Shown here one piece after another: positions 1-7,400 of a stretch of DNA of 8,928 nt. Source of the DNA: DASSWG01 sp035704905 (lineage in GTDB: Bacteria; Bacteroidota; Bacteroidia; Flavobacteriales; Flavobacteriaceae); the NCBI GenBank assembly GCA_035704905.1, contig DASSWN010000111.1:1-8928 (forward strand). The letters run 5' to 3'. Within the stretch, counting starts at the first letter, position 1; every line of letters begins with the position of its first letter. The translations under genes were made by a program, and so were the position numbers. The notes under the pieces were generated by a model. That model saw nothing but the letters and a program-made list of their open reading frames with translations, ran no database searches and was not told where the DNA came from.

Positions 1-11
1 CAAATATGTGG

Positions 12-34
12 AAAGCCCCGATTAAGGGGCTTTT
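12..34 (+). terminator. Rho-independent terminator-like hairpin
   Basis: Arms AAAGCCCC (12-19) and GGGGCTTT (26-33) form a perfect 8-bp stem with a 6-nt loop (GATTAA). A short T run follows on the plus strand (31-34). The geometry suits a plus-strand gene ending left of the window. The T run is short, so termination strength is uncertain, and the hairpin could also act on minus-strand read-through from the transporter gene. Confidence 0.6.
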
Positions 35-95
35 AAATGGTGTTCAAACGGTGATTAAATGGCTATATTTGTGGTGTTGCGCGTGGAATTTTTTG

Positions 96-132
96 GTACA
101 ATTCGATTTTAATTTTTGTACAATTCGATTTT
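96..132. repeat. Short direct repeat, period 22 bp
   Basis: GTACAATTCGATTTT occurs at 96-110 and again at 118-132. With a few preceding T residues the match extends to about 19 of 20 bases. The two copies are one 22-bp period apart, roughly two helical turns, a spacing compatible with a regulator binding the same face of the DNA. No gene starts nearby, so a regulatory role is unsupported; a local duplication is the simplest reading. Confidence 0.6.
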
Positions 133-215
133 GGGATTATAAAAGCTATTTATTTTTTATGGAAAGATAGTGCGCTTTTAAAAATTTGAGTGATAAGGAA
201 ATGTGAAAAAATAAA

Positions 216-300
216 AGGCCAAAGACGAAAATAGCTTCATTTGCGGTGTTATGTGCAGTTTATATCTGCTATAAGTTCCTCTGTGGTCGTTTTTGGTCCT
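216..300. repeat. Imperfect inverted repeat, possible large hairpin
   Basis: The left arm AGGCCAAAGACGA (216-228) pairs with the right arm TCGTTTTTGGTCCT (287-300). Twelve of 14 positions match, with one bulge. Inside, ATAGC (231-235) can pair with GCTAT (268-272), or alternatively GCAG (255-258) with CTGC (266-269). The result could be a folded RNA or DNA element of about 85 nt. No coding region overlaps it. It might be a remnant of a mobile element or a structured 3' region; the sequence does not decide. Confidence 0.4.
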
Positions 301-410
301 ATCCAATTAATTCGAAGTTCGGGTTTTGAAATTTGAAGTGCGTTCAAAAAATAATTTAAATAACTTCACAGATTTAATGTATTTCAAAACAAGGTTGTAG
401 CTTATGATTT

Positions 411-2081
411 TTATTCGAAGTTTATTTCTTCCGCTCTTTCAATCCCTTGGTTAATATTATCGAGGATGTTGTTTTTGCCGATGAGTGAATCTAATTCAGA
501 CTTCATCAGTTCTTCTTTTACTTGTCGATTGGCACCTGAAATTATTATAATAGTTCCGCTTGATTTTAATTTTTGATGAAATTCTTTTAACCTGTTGACC
601 GCAGTTGCGTCGATGAAAGGAACATTTCGCATTCTTAAAATGAGTATCTTGGGTGCTTGTTTTAAGTCTGTCAAAAATTCTTGAAATTTGTGGGATGCTC
701 CAAAAAACAGTGGACCGTTTATTTCATAAAGCATGGTGTTCTTTGGAATGTATGGTAATTCTTCTTCAAATAGTTTTTCTCCATTAGCTTCTGCCGTTCC
801 AAAAAGATTTTCCATATTATTTATGGTTGTTGCTTCGCTCATTCTTTTCATAAAAATGAAACTAGATAAAATCAGGCCTATCTCAATGGCTAAAATCAAA
901 TCAAAAAATACGGTTAAGAAAAACGTTGTCAATAAAACGAGGATATCCATTCGATTACTTTTCAGCAATTCTTTAAAATGCCGCCATTCACTCATATGAT
1001 AAGCAACAACAACTAATATACCTGCCAAACAAGAGAGCGGAATAAGTTTGGCTATGGGTGCGAAAAGTAACATAATTAGCAGTAGGAAAATAGCATGGAC
1101 AATACCTGCAATAGGTGTCCTTCCGCCATTTTTTACATTGGTAGCGGTACGGGCAATAGCACCTGTTGCAGGAATGCCACCGAAAAGTCCTGAAAAGATG
1201 TTGCCCACCCCTTGAGCCACAAGTTCCATATTAGAGCGGTGTTTTCCGCCAATCATGCCATCTGCCACAACAGCTGAGAGTAAGGATTCAATAGCTCCCA
1301 ATAGGGCAATCGCAATGGCGGGTTCTATAAGCTGTTGAATTGTGTTAAAGTTTATGTTCGGTATTTGCGGCATGGCTATCTTGTTAGGAATCTCACCGAA
1401 TTTACTTTCTATGGTTTCCACGGGTAATTCAAGTAAGTACACAAGCAAAGTAGCAATTACAATTGCCACTAATGAACCTGGTATTTTAGTGGTGATACGA
1501 TAAAAATTTAGGGCGATTAAAACAGTTCCTATTGCAATACCAAAAGCTAACCAATTGATATTGCCAAGATGTTGGAAGTAAACGAGCCACTTTTCGTGAA
1601 AGTCAGCAGGAATTTGTTCGATTTCCAATCCCAAAAAATCTTTGATTTGCGTTGAAAAGATGACAACCGCAATACCACTTGTAAAACCTACAATCAGAGG
1701 ATAGGGAATAAATTTTAGATAATTACCAAGTTTTAGCACTCCAAAGCCAATAATTAGGAAGCCAGCCATAAATGTGGCTATAGTTAGCCCACTAACTCCA
1801 TGCTCTTGTACAATGCCAAATACAATGATAATGAATGCTCCTGTCGGACCACCTATTTGGATTCGGCTGCCACCGAGAACCGAAATTACAAGCCCTGCAA
1901 TAATAGCAGTTATCAATCCTTTTTCCGGTGATACACCCGATGCAATGGCAAAAGCTATTGCTAAAGGCAAAGCAACAATTCCGACAATAATTCCCGACAA
2001 AACATCTTTGGAAAGTTGCTGTCTGCTGATTCCTTCTTTAATGAGCGTTACAAACTTAGGTGTAAATTCTTTGTTTTTCAC
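411..2081 (-). CDS. SulP-family anion transporter with C-terminal STAS domain
   Basis: This is a 556-residue inner-membrane transporter of the SulP/SLC26 family, which carries sulfate, bicarbonate, dicarboxylates or other anions, usually by proton or sodium symport or by exchange. Hydrophobic membrane segments fill about residues 25-415. Family hallmarks include IGGPTGAFI (76-84), ALLGAIESLLSA (259-270, with Glu264), the DGMIGGKHRSNME region (274-286) and GGIPATGAIARTATN (301-315). A cytoplasmic STAS domain follows (about 445-550), with FIDATAVNRL at 489-498. Length and architecture are normal for the family. The start is GTG at 2081: an in-frame TAG lies two codons upstream, and the next usable codon (TTG, residue 28) would cut into the first membrane segment. 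An AGGAGA sits 16 nt upstream, too far for ordinary use. The substrate cannot be read from the sequence; bicarbonate (BicA-like) and sulfate are both possible. No carbonic anhydrase or sulfate-assimilation gene is adjacent. Confidence 0.95.
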   Translation of the reverse strand: MKNKEFTPKFVTLIKEGISRQQLSKDVLSGIIVGIVALPLAIAFAIASGVSPEKGLITAIIAGLVISVLGGSRIQIGGPTGAFIIIVFGIVQEHGVSGLTIATFMAGFLIIGFGVLKLGNYLKFIPYPLIVGFTSGIAVVIFSTQIKDFLGLEIEQIPADFHEKWLVYFQHLGNINWLAFGIAIGTVLIALNFYRITTKIPGSLVAIVIATLLVYLLELPVETIESKFGEIPNKIAMPQIPNINFNTIQQLIEPAIAIALLGAIESLLSAVVADGMIGGKHRSNMELVAQGVGNIFSGLFGGIPATGAIARTATNVKNGGRTPIAGIVHAIFLLLIMLLFAPIAKLIPLSCLAGILVVVAYHMSEWRHFKELLKSNRMDILVLLTTFFLTVFFDLILAIEIGLILSSFIFMKRMSEATTINNMENLFGTAEANGEKLFEEELPYIPKNTMLYEINGPLFFGASHKFQEFLTDLKQAPKILILRMRNVPFIDATAVNRLKEFHQKLKSSGTIIIISGANRQVKEELMKSELDSLIGKNNILDNINQGIERAEEINFE

Positions 2082-2128
2082 TTGCTATGATTAGATTTCT
2101 CCTGTTCCAAGGTCGGTTGTGAATTCAT
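2078..2128 (-). CDS. Possible 16-codon upstream ORF or coupled leader of the SulP gene
   Basis: An ATG at 2128-2126 opens a reading frame encoding MNSQPTLEQEKSNHSK. It ends in TGA at 2080-2078, overlapping the transporter's GTG start (2081-2079) in the arrangement GTGA. Overlapping stop and start codons of this kind are a classic layout for translational coupling. The AGGAGA at 2103-2098 lies inside this small ORF and could help re-initiation. Alternatives are chance, or an older N-terminus of the transporter now put out of frame by a one-base change. The peptide is hydrophilic and resembles nothing I know. Confidence 0.3.
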   Translation of the reverse strand: MNSQPTLEQEKSNHSK

Positions 2129-2169
2129 TCAGGATGTAATTTTTATAGCTTTTTTTATAGCATTTTCCA

Positions 2170-2197
2170 CAAAGTAAAAAGGGGGACTTTTTTCAAA
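2170..2197 (-). promoter_or_regulatory. Candidate promoter of the SulP gene
   Basis: On the minus strand, TTTG (2197-2194) is followed after 17 nt by TACTTTG (2176-2170). This resembles the Bacteroidota TTTG / TAnnTTTG pair but has one base fewer in the -7 element. It would give a leader of roughly 80 nt that includes the small upstream ORF. The match is weak and nothing else supports it. Confidence 0.3.
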
Positions 2198-2291
2198 TGT
2201 ATTAAAAAAACCTAATGTCCTGTTAGTGTTTTTAAGAAATGTTTTTAGAATTTTGGATGTGGATGTGATACCAGTGGGAGCGAAACTTTAT

Positions 2292-2322
2292 AATAAAAGC
2301 ACCTTAAAAAGGTGCTTTTATT
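2292..2322 (-). terminator. Strong hairpin terminator after the M42 peptidase gene
   Basis: AATAAAAGCACC (2292-2303) and GGTGCTTTTATT (2311-2322) form a perfect 12-bp stem, extendable by a T-A pair, with a loop of at most 7 nt. It lies 34 bp past the peptidase stop codon. Read on the minus strand the descending arm ends in TTTTATT, a U-rich tail. Because the arms are A- and T-rich at their bases, it may work in both directions, though no plus-strand gene is present to its left. It also insulates the transporter gene from read-through. Confidence 0.8.
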
Positions 2323-2356
2323 TATAGGTTTCCTCATCAGGAAAGTTGAGGCGGGT

Positions 2357-3445
2357 CTAATCAAAATAACTAAAGGTGTCGCCTTCTTTTATTTTCAGCA
2401 AGCTTTCATAAATCAGTTTAATGACGTTTTCCACATCATCGCGATGCACCATTTCCACGGTTGTGTGCATATAGCGTAAGGGCAACGAAATCAAAGCCGA
2501 AGCCACACCGCCGTTGCTATAAGCAAACGCATCGGTGTCAGTTCCGGTGGCGCGACTGGAGGCCATTCGTTGGAAAGGAATGTTTTTTTCATCGGCTGTG
2601 TCCATGATCAATTCGCGCAATTTGTTCTGCACTGCTGGGGCATATGTGATTGCCGGGCCTTTTCCGATTTTGGTGTCGCCTTCTTTTTTCTTTTCGATCA
2701 TCGGAGTGCTGGTGTCGTGTGTCACATCGGTAACAATAGCAACGTTTGGTTTGATGCGGTCAGTGATCATTTGTGCGCCACGTAGCCCAATTTCTTCTTG
2801 TACTGAATTGGTCACGTACAATCCAAACGGCAGTTTCTTTTTGTTCTCTTTCAACAGCCGCGCGACTTCCGCAATCATAAATCCGCCCATTCTATTGTCC
2901 AATGCGCGGCACACGAATTTGTCTTTGTTCAACACAAAAAATTCATCCGGATAGGTGATGACACAACCAACATGCACGCCCAGTTTTTCTACTTCTTCTT
3001 TGGTTTCACAACCAACGTCGATACAAATATTATCGAGTTGCGGCGGTTTTTCATCACTTTTGTCGCGTGTATGAATGGCCGGCCAGCCAAAAACGCCTTT
3101 TACAATTCCATTTTTTGTGTGAATATTTACGCGTTTGGAAGCCGCAATTTGATGGTCGCTGCCGCCATTTCTGATCACATAAATAAGGCCGTTGTCGGTA
3201 ATATAATTCACATACCACGAAATTTCATCGGCGTGGCCTTCGATAACGACTTTGAATTTTGCTTTCGGATTGATTACCCCAACGGCGGTTCCGTAAGTGT
3301 CGGTAATAAATTCATCGACATAGGGTTTCAAATAGTCCATCCATATTTTTTGCCCATCCCATTCATATCCTGTCGGTGACGGATTATTTAGGTATTTTTC
3401 CAGGAAATCCATTGATTTCTGATTTAAAACGCTTTTTTTCGTCAT
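2357..3445 (-). CDS. M42-family metallo-aminopeptidase (TET / glutamyl aminopeptidase type)
   Basis: This is a 362-residue cytoplasmic dinuclear metallopeptidase of family M42, whose members form large tetrahedral assemblies that trim N-terminal residues from peptides. The family is often mislabelled endoglucanase. Metal-site and catalytic residues are visible by motif: EGHADE (His71, with catalytic Asp73), RALDNRMGG (bridging Asp183), QEEIGLRGA (general base Glu217 and ligand Glu218), VTDVTHD (Asp240) and the C-terminal MHTTVEM (His327). GTDTDAF (301-307) is another family signature. Nothing is missing, and the length is typical (about 340-370). The ATG at 3445 is chosen because it is the first in-frame start and lies 23 nt below a good promoter. 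There is no signal peptide. The gene is monocistronic, with its own promoter and terminator, and is divergent from the DUF4294 gene. Substrate preference (Glu, Leu or Lys) cannot be assigned. Confidence 0.95.
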   Translation of the reverse strand: MTKKSVLNQKSMDFLEKYLNNPSPTGYEWDGQKIWMDYLKPYVDEFITDTYGTAVGVINPKAKFKVVIEGHADEISWYVNYITDNGLIYVIRNGGSDHQIAASKRVNIHTKNGIVKGVFGWPAIHTRDKSDEKPPQLDNICIDVGCETKEEVEKLGVHVGCVITYPDEFFVLNKDKFVCRALDNRMGGFMIAEVARLLKENKKKLPFGLYVTNSVQEEIGLRGAQMITDRIKPNVAIVTDVTHDTSTPMIEKKKEGDTKIGKGPAITYAPAVQNKLRELIMDTADEKNIPFQRMASSRATGTDTDAFAYSNGGVASALISLPLRYMHTTVEMVHRDDVENVIKLIYESLLKIKEGDTFSYFD

Positions 3446-3468
3446 AATTTTTTAAAATTGATTTGTTG

Positions 3469-3498
3469 CGAAATTAGCAATAAAAATAGCTTTGGCAA
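3469..3498 (-). promoter_or_regulatory. Bacteroidota-type promoter of the M42 gene
   Basis: On the minus strand, TTG (3498-3496) is followed by a 19-nt spacer and TAATTTCG (3476-3469). This matches the phylum's TTG / TAnnTTTG consensus at all but one defined position, with ideal spacing. It leaves a short A/T-rich leader of about 20 nt before the ATG at 3445, with no Shine-Dalgarno sequence, as is usual in this phylum. Confidence 0.7.
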
Positions 3499-3518
3499 TT
3501 TCCGATTCCTTAATTTTG
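3491..3518 (+). promoter_or_regulatory. Candidate divergent promoter for the DUF4294 gene
   Basis: On the plus strand, TTTG (3491-3494), 16 nt, then TAATTTTG (3511-3518), which is a perfect TAnnTTTG element. The spacer is slightly short, since 17-23 nt is usual. If real, transcription would begin near 3525 and the mRNA would have a leader of about 190 nt carrying the 3602-3658 hairpin. The -33 element overlaps that of the oppositely oriented M42 promoter (3496-3498), so the two promoters could compete. Confidence 0.4.
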
Positions 3519-3601
3519 GAACGGTTTTCGATTGTTGAAAAGTAAATAAAACCGGTTCTATATGGAATATGGTGGTGTACAAATTTTAATTTAACCAAAT
3601 G

Positions 3602-3658
3602 TGTCACTTCGAGCGCAGTCGAGAAGCTTATAGAGCCTCGACTGCGCTCGGCCTGACA
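3602..3658. repeat. GC-rich interspersed palindrome (REP/MITE-like)
   Basis: The arms are TGTCA + 3 nt + CGAGCGCAGTCGAG (3602-3623) and CTCGACTGCGCTCG + 3 nt + TGACA (3637-3658). They form a 14-bp perfect stem, a symmetric 3-nt internal mismatch, a 5-bp outer stem and a 13-nt loop. It is strikingly GC-rich against its AT-rich surroundings. Words of this type (TCGACTGCGCTC next to TGACA) recur between genes in many flavobacterial genomes as far as I recall; copy number in this genome cannot be seen here. It lies 55 bp before the DUF4294 start and lacks a T tract, so it is not a standard terminator. Confidence 0.8.
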
Positions 3659-3713
3659 TAGTCATCTTTATTCTACCCACTTAAAATTATATAGAGCCAT
3701 AAAACCGTTTCTT

Positions 3714-4433
3714 TTGGGTAGATTTGTGTTTCTTCTTTTTTTTGTGGCGGAAATTTTGTGCGCCCAAACACCCGATTCTTTGCGGCGACCTACATTTGTC
3801 AAGGATTCACTGAAAACGGGTTTCCTTCAAATTGATTCGATCGCAAAAGATTCTGTTCCCGTTCAATATATTGTCATGGGCGACAGCATTCCGGTTGATG
3901 CAATTGATTTGGACAAGGTGGTGGTTTTGGGAAAATTGAAATTCAAAAACCCTCAAGAACAGCGACGTTATTTGATTTTGCAACGAAAAACCCGAAAAGT
4001 ATGGCCATTCGCTACTTTGGCCGCAGCTCGTTTGAAAGAACTGAACCGGCGTTTGGAAAAAATCGAGGATAAATCGGACCGCAAGCAATATATCCGAATG
4101 ATTCAAAATTATATGGAAGGAAAATTCAAAGAAAAATTGAAGAACCTTACCAAAACCGAGGGGCAAATTTTGGTGAAACTGCTTTATCGCCAAACCGGCA
4201 TCACCACGTATGAATTGGTTCGCGAAATGCGCAGCGGCTGGAATGCTTTCTGGTACAATTCCACAGCCGGGCTTTTCAATATTTCACTGAAAGAAAAATA
4301 CCTTCCGGAATCTGTGGAAGAAGATTTTTTGATAGAAGACATTCTTCAACGCTCTTTTCGAAGCGGTGTATTGGATTCGCAGGAACCCGCTATCGAAATT
4401 GATTATTTGGAACTACTGAACAAATGGCGCTGA
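3714..4433 (+). CDS. Secreted DUF4294 domain protein, function unknown
   Basis: This is a 239-residue protein I recognise as the Bacteroidota DUF4294 family; no biochemical role is known to me. It begins with a short signal peptide (Arg3, then a hydrophobic run about 4-16, likely cut near LCAQ at 15-18), so it should be exported to the periplasm. There is no proper lipobox before Cys16. Residues 19-65 are variable and likely flexible. The conserved part runs from about 68 to 215: VVVLGKLKF, a basic RRYLILQRKTRKVWPFA stretch, a charged helical region (105-145), LTKTEGQILVKLLYRQTG (145-162) and RSGWNAFWYNSTAGLFNISL (173-192). The start is TTG at 3714; no ATG lies in frame between the upstream stop (3654) and the signal peptide. 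GTG at 3726 is the alternative but would drop Arg3. The stop is 13 bp from the convergent sbcC stop. It is divergent from the M42 gene, a pairing I believe is common in Flavobacteriia. Confidence 0.85.
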   Translation: MGRFVFLLFFVAEILCAQTPDSLRRPTFVKDSLKTGFLQIDSIAKDSVPVQYIVMGDSIPVDAIDLDKVVVLGKLKFKNPQEQRRYLILQRKTRKVWPFATLAAARLKELNRRLEKIEDKSDRKQYIRMIQNYMEGKFKEKLKNLTKTEGQILVKLLYRQTGITTYELVREMRSGWNAFWYNSTAGLFNISLKEKYLPESVEEDFLIEDILQRSFRSGVLDSQEPAIEIDYLELLNKWR

Positions 4434-4446
4434 AAAACAGCCTAAT

Positions 4447-7400
4447 TTAGAGGTCGCTTATTTCCAATGAACTATATCCCTGTCCATTTCTTTTTAACCG
4501 AATTTGAGTTGTAATACGTTCTTTAAGAGAATCAACATGACTAATAATACCGATTGTTTTCGACGATTCTGCCTGCAAACGTTCCAAGGTATCCAGGGTT
4601 TGATCCAAGGTTTCATGATCCAACGTGCCGAAACCTTCGTCGATAAAAAGACTGTTTATTTCCACATTTTTGGATGCCAAATCAGACAAAGCCAATGCCA
4701 TTGAAAGACTGAGAATAAAAGTTTCACCCCCTGAAAGGGTTTTCACCGAACGTCTCTGGCCGCCCATATCCTTGTCAATAGCCGTAAGTCCGTCATCTTC
4801 GTCATTTTTGGGTTTATCGATTCGGTAGCGATCACTCAAATCGTTGAGTCGAATATTAGCGAGCTGTAACAATTGGTTCAAGCTGAGGTCTTGGGCAAAA
4901 TCATTGAATTTTTTTCCCGTGGCATCGCCAATGAGTTCGTTCAATAAACGCCATTTGCGAATTTGTTTTTCTTTTTGGGAAATCTCGGATTGCAAATGGT
5001 TTAGGCGCTCCAAATTAGCAGCGTGATTTTTTAATAGTCGGAACAATTCTTTGCATTCACCGGAAAGATTTTCAGATTTATCTTTGGTTTCTTTCAAAGT
5101 ATCCTGCAAAGCTGTTGCGGTTTCCGGATTGTCCTCTTTTTTCAATGCCACCAATTGAGATTGAAGCAAATGCAAGGAACTTGTAGCCCCTGTTATTTTT
5201 GTTTGCAAATTTTCGCGGGCCGTTCGCAATGACCTGCATTCCGACTCCGGCATGAGTGCTTTTGCGGCCTGTTCAAGATTTTCGAAGCCGTGCTCGGTTA
5301 CAAATGGCAGCAGCTCCCTTTCGAGGTTTTCGGTTTCCGTGGATTTACTGGTTATTTTCCGATCCAATTCCAGAAGGCGTTGCTCGGAATTTTTTTGCTC
5401 CTGTTCCAAACGAATCCATTGAGAAGAGATTTTCGAAAGATCGTTATGGATGTCACTTCCGGTATAGATTGCTTCCAAATCTGATTTTAGTTTTTTGCCT
5501 TCGGACATTATTTTTCGAAGCTCATTCAATAACGAAATTCCAATAAGAACTGCTTTTAATCGTTCTTGTTCTTCCTGATATTGCTGGATTTTCTGAATTT
5601 GTTGTTGCCAATTATGGCACATATTTTCCCAATTTGGTTTTTTCGTCCCGGAACATAAATGCCCATATTTTTCCGAAAAAACGTTCTTTTGATTATTCAG
5701 TTCATTTTGAAGGATTTGACTTTGTTTCCGAACCTTTTCAAGATGCTCACGGGTCAATTTCAAATCGGCTCTTGCAGTGCTTAATTTGTTTTTCCACTCG
5801 TCCAATTTCTTTCTGTTTGTTGCAATTTCAGTTTCCAAGGAATCGGATTTTTCCGGCAGGTTTTCTGCAAACGGATGCTCCAATGCGCCGCACAATGGGC
5901 AAGGTTCGCCGTTTTTCAGTGCATGCCGGTGTTCCTCCAAACTGGCTTGCAACAGTTGGTTTTCGCGTTGCAACTGAAATTTGTCAAGTTTGGTTTGAAA
6001 AAGTTCAGATTGGGTTTTGGCTTTTTCGATTCTTTCGGGAAAAGTTTCCAGTTTTGGCAAAAGTTCTTTTTCTTCGGAAAGGGCACGATCGATGTTTTCG
6101 GTTATTTTGAGAATTTCGTCATCTTTTCGCCATGCTTCGCGCGCAAGTTCCAACCGATTTATGAGAACTTCTTTTTCCTTTTCGGAATTTTCAAGGTCCA
6201 ATTCTTTCAAATCCAATTGGAAAGCCGCAACTTTTTCCTCGGAATTTTTTTGAAAACTGAAAAGATCGTTTTGACTTTCTTTTAAATTTTTTTCATTCAA
6301 TTGAAATTTTATTCCTTTCAGCTGGCGGTCCAACTGGGTTTTGATCGAAGTATATTCCTGAAATTTTTCCTTTTTTTCCTGTTGAAGGGAACTTACTTTT
6401 TTGCCAAAATCCGATAGTTTTTCCAGAATATTTTCGGAAGAAATAGTTGTTCCGATCAAATTTTCAGCTTGAAGCAAACATTCTTTTTGATCTGCAAGGG
6501 TTTGTGCCTTCGAATCTGAACAAGATTTTCTGTCGGTTTTCAAATTGGTCAAATCCTTTTTCCATTGTCTCCAATTTCGGATGTTTTCGGCTTGATCTTC
6601 TACTTTTTCATGCTGTTTGAGCGGGAATCCATGTTCCGAATCGAAAATTTTCAACTCGTTTTCGGCTTTGGATTTTTGCTCGAATTGTTCGGTGGTTTCT
6701 TTTTCCTTTGCGCCAATTTTTTGTTTCAATTCCAGTTTCTTGTTCAGCGTGTCAATTTTGCTTTCCAACTTTTTTGCATCACATTCTTTTTGCCGTAAAT
6801 CTTCCGTGAGCTTTTTTTCCTGTTCTTCCTCCAACAATTGTTCGCGTAAAACCTGGATATGCTGTTGTTGGTTTTCAATTGCGCGGTTTTCTTCCTTGAA
6901 TTTTTCATAACAGCGTTTGCCCAATTGGCGGTAGATTCCGGTACCGGTGATTTTTTCCAATAATTCGCCACGCTCGCTTTTTGGTGCTTTCAAGAAGCGG
7001 GCAAAATCGCCTTGTGCAAGCAGAACTGCTTTAATAAATTGGTCGTAGTTCAACCCGATCAGCTCTTCGTTTTTTTTGGGCACTTCCGATTTTTTCAAAT
7101 CCAAAAGTTGGCCTGAATCTGCTTCGCTGAGTTGCATTTTATATTCGCGCATGTTTCCGGTACGTGCGGTGGAAATACTCCATTCCGATCGAAAACGGCC
7201 GCTTTTTCCTTCATAAGTTACGGCTGCCAGCGCTTCTTTTTGATTTCGGGTGACAATGGCCCCGGTTTTGGCGATTTCTTCTTTGGAAACTTTCGTTAAG
7301 CGCGGAATTCTGTTGAAAAGCGCCAAGGAAATCACATCCAGAACGGAACTTTTTCCGCTACCTGTTGGTCCGGTTATGGCAAAGAGTGAACCCTGGGTGA

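Larger units (their letters stand above)
1..410. other. Gene-free left flank
   Basis: No ORF of convincing length or composition is present on either strand. The stretch is AT-rich and holds a terminator-like hairpin (12-33), a 15-bp direct repeat (96-132) and an imperfect long hairpin (216-300), listed separately. It lies downstream of the transporter gene, which runs leftward and stops at 411. I found no strong terminator immediately after that stop. The two related words near 67-85 and 239-257 (ATTTG, one variable base, then GGTGTT) suggest diverged repeat copies. This could be decayed mobile or repeat DNA, but nothing proves it. Confidence 0.6.

Noticed and set aside
241..260. GTTATGTGC as an integron attC core site
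   Set aside because: It does not match the GTTRRRY core, no partner RYYYAAC core lies at the other end of the hairpin, and the word sits in the loop rather than at the edge.
2535..3379. Plus-strand open frames of up to 139 codons opposite the M42 gene
   Set aside because: The M42 frame is complete with all catalytic residues, and the opposite frames have no domain or promoter.
3602..3658. The GC-rich palindrome as a terminator for the M42 or DUF4294 gene
   Set aside because: It lies upstream of both genes and has no T tract on either strand.
3719..3726. TAGATTTG, a perfect TAnnTTTG promoter element, on top of the DUF4294 start
   Set aside because: Transcription from here would begin inside the signal peptide, there is no TTG at the right distance upstream, and no later start would keep the export signal.
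5256..6285. Several plus-strand open frames of 60-158 codons opposite sbcC
   Set aside because: They are antisense shadows of the Lys/Glu-rich coiled-coil coding strand, giving Phe/Ser-rich translations with no recognisable domain and no start signals.
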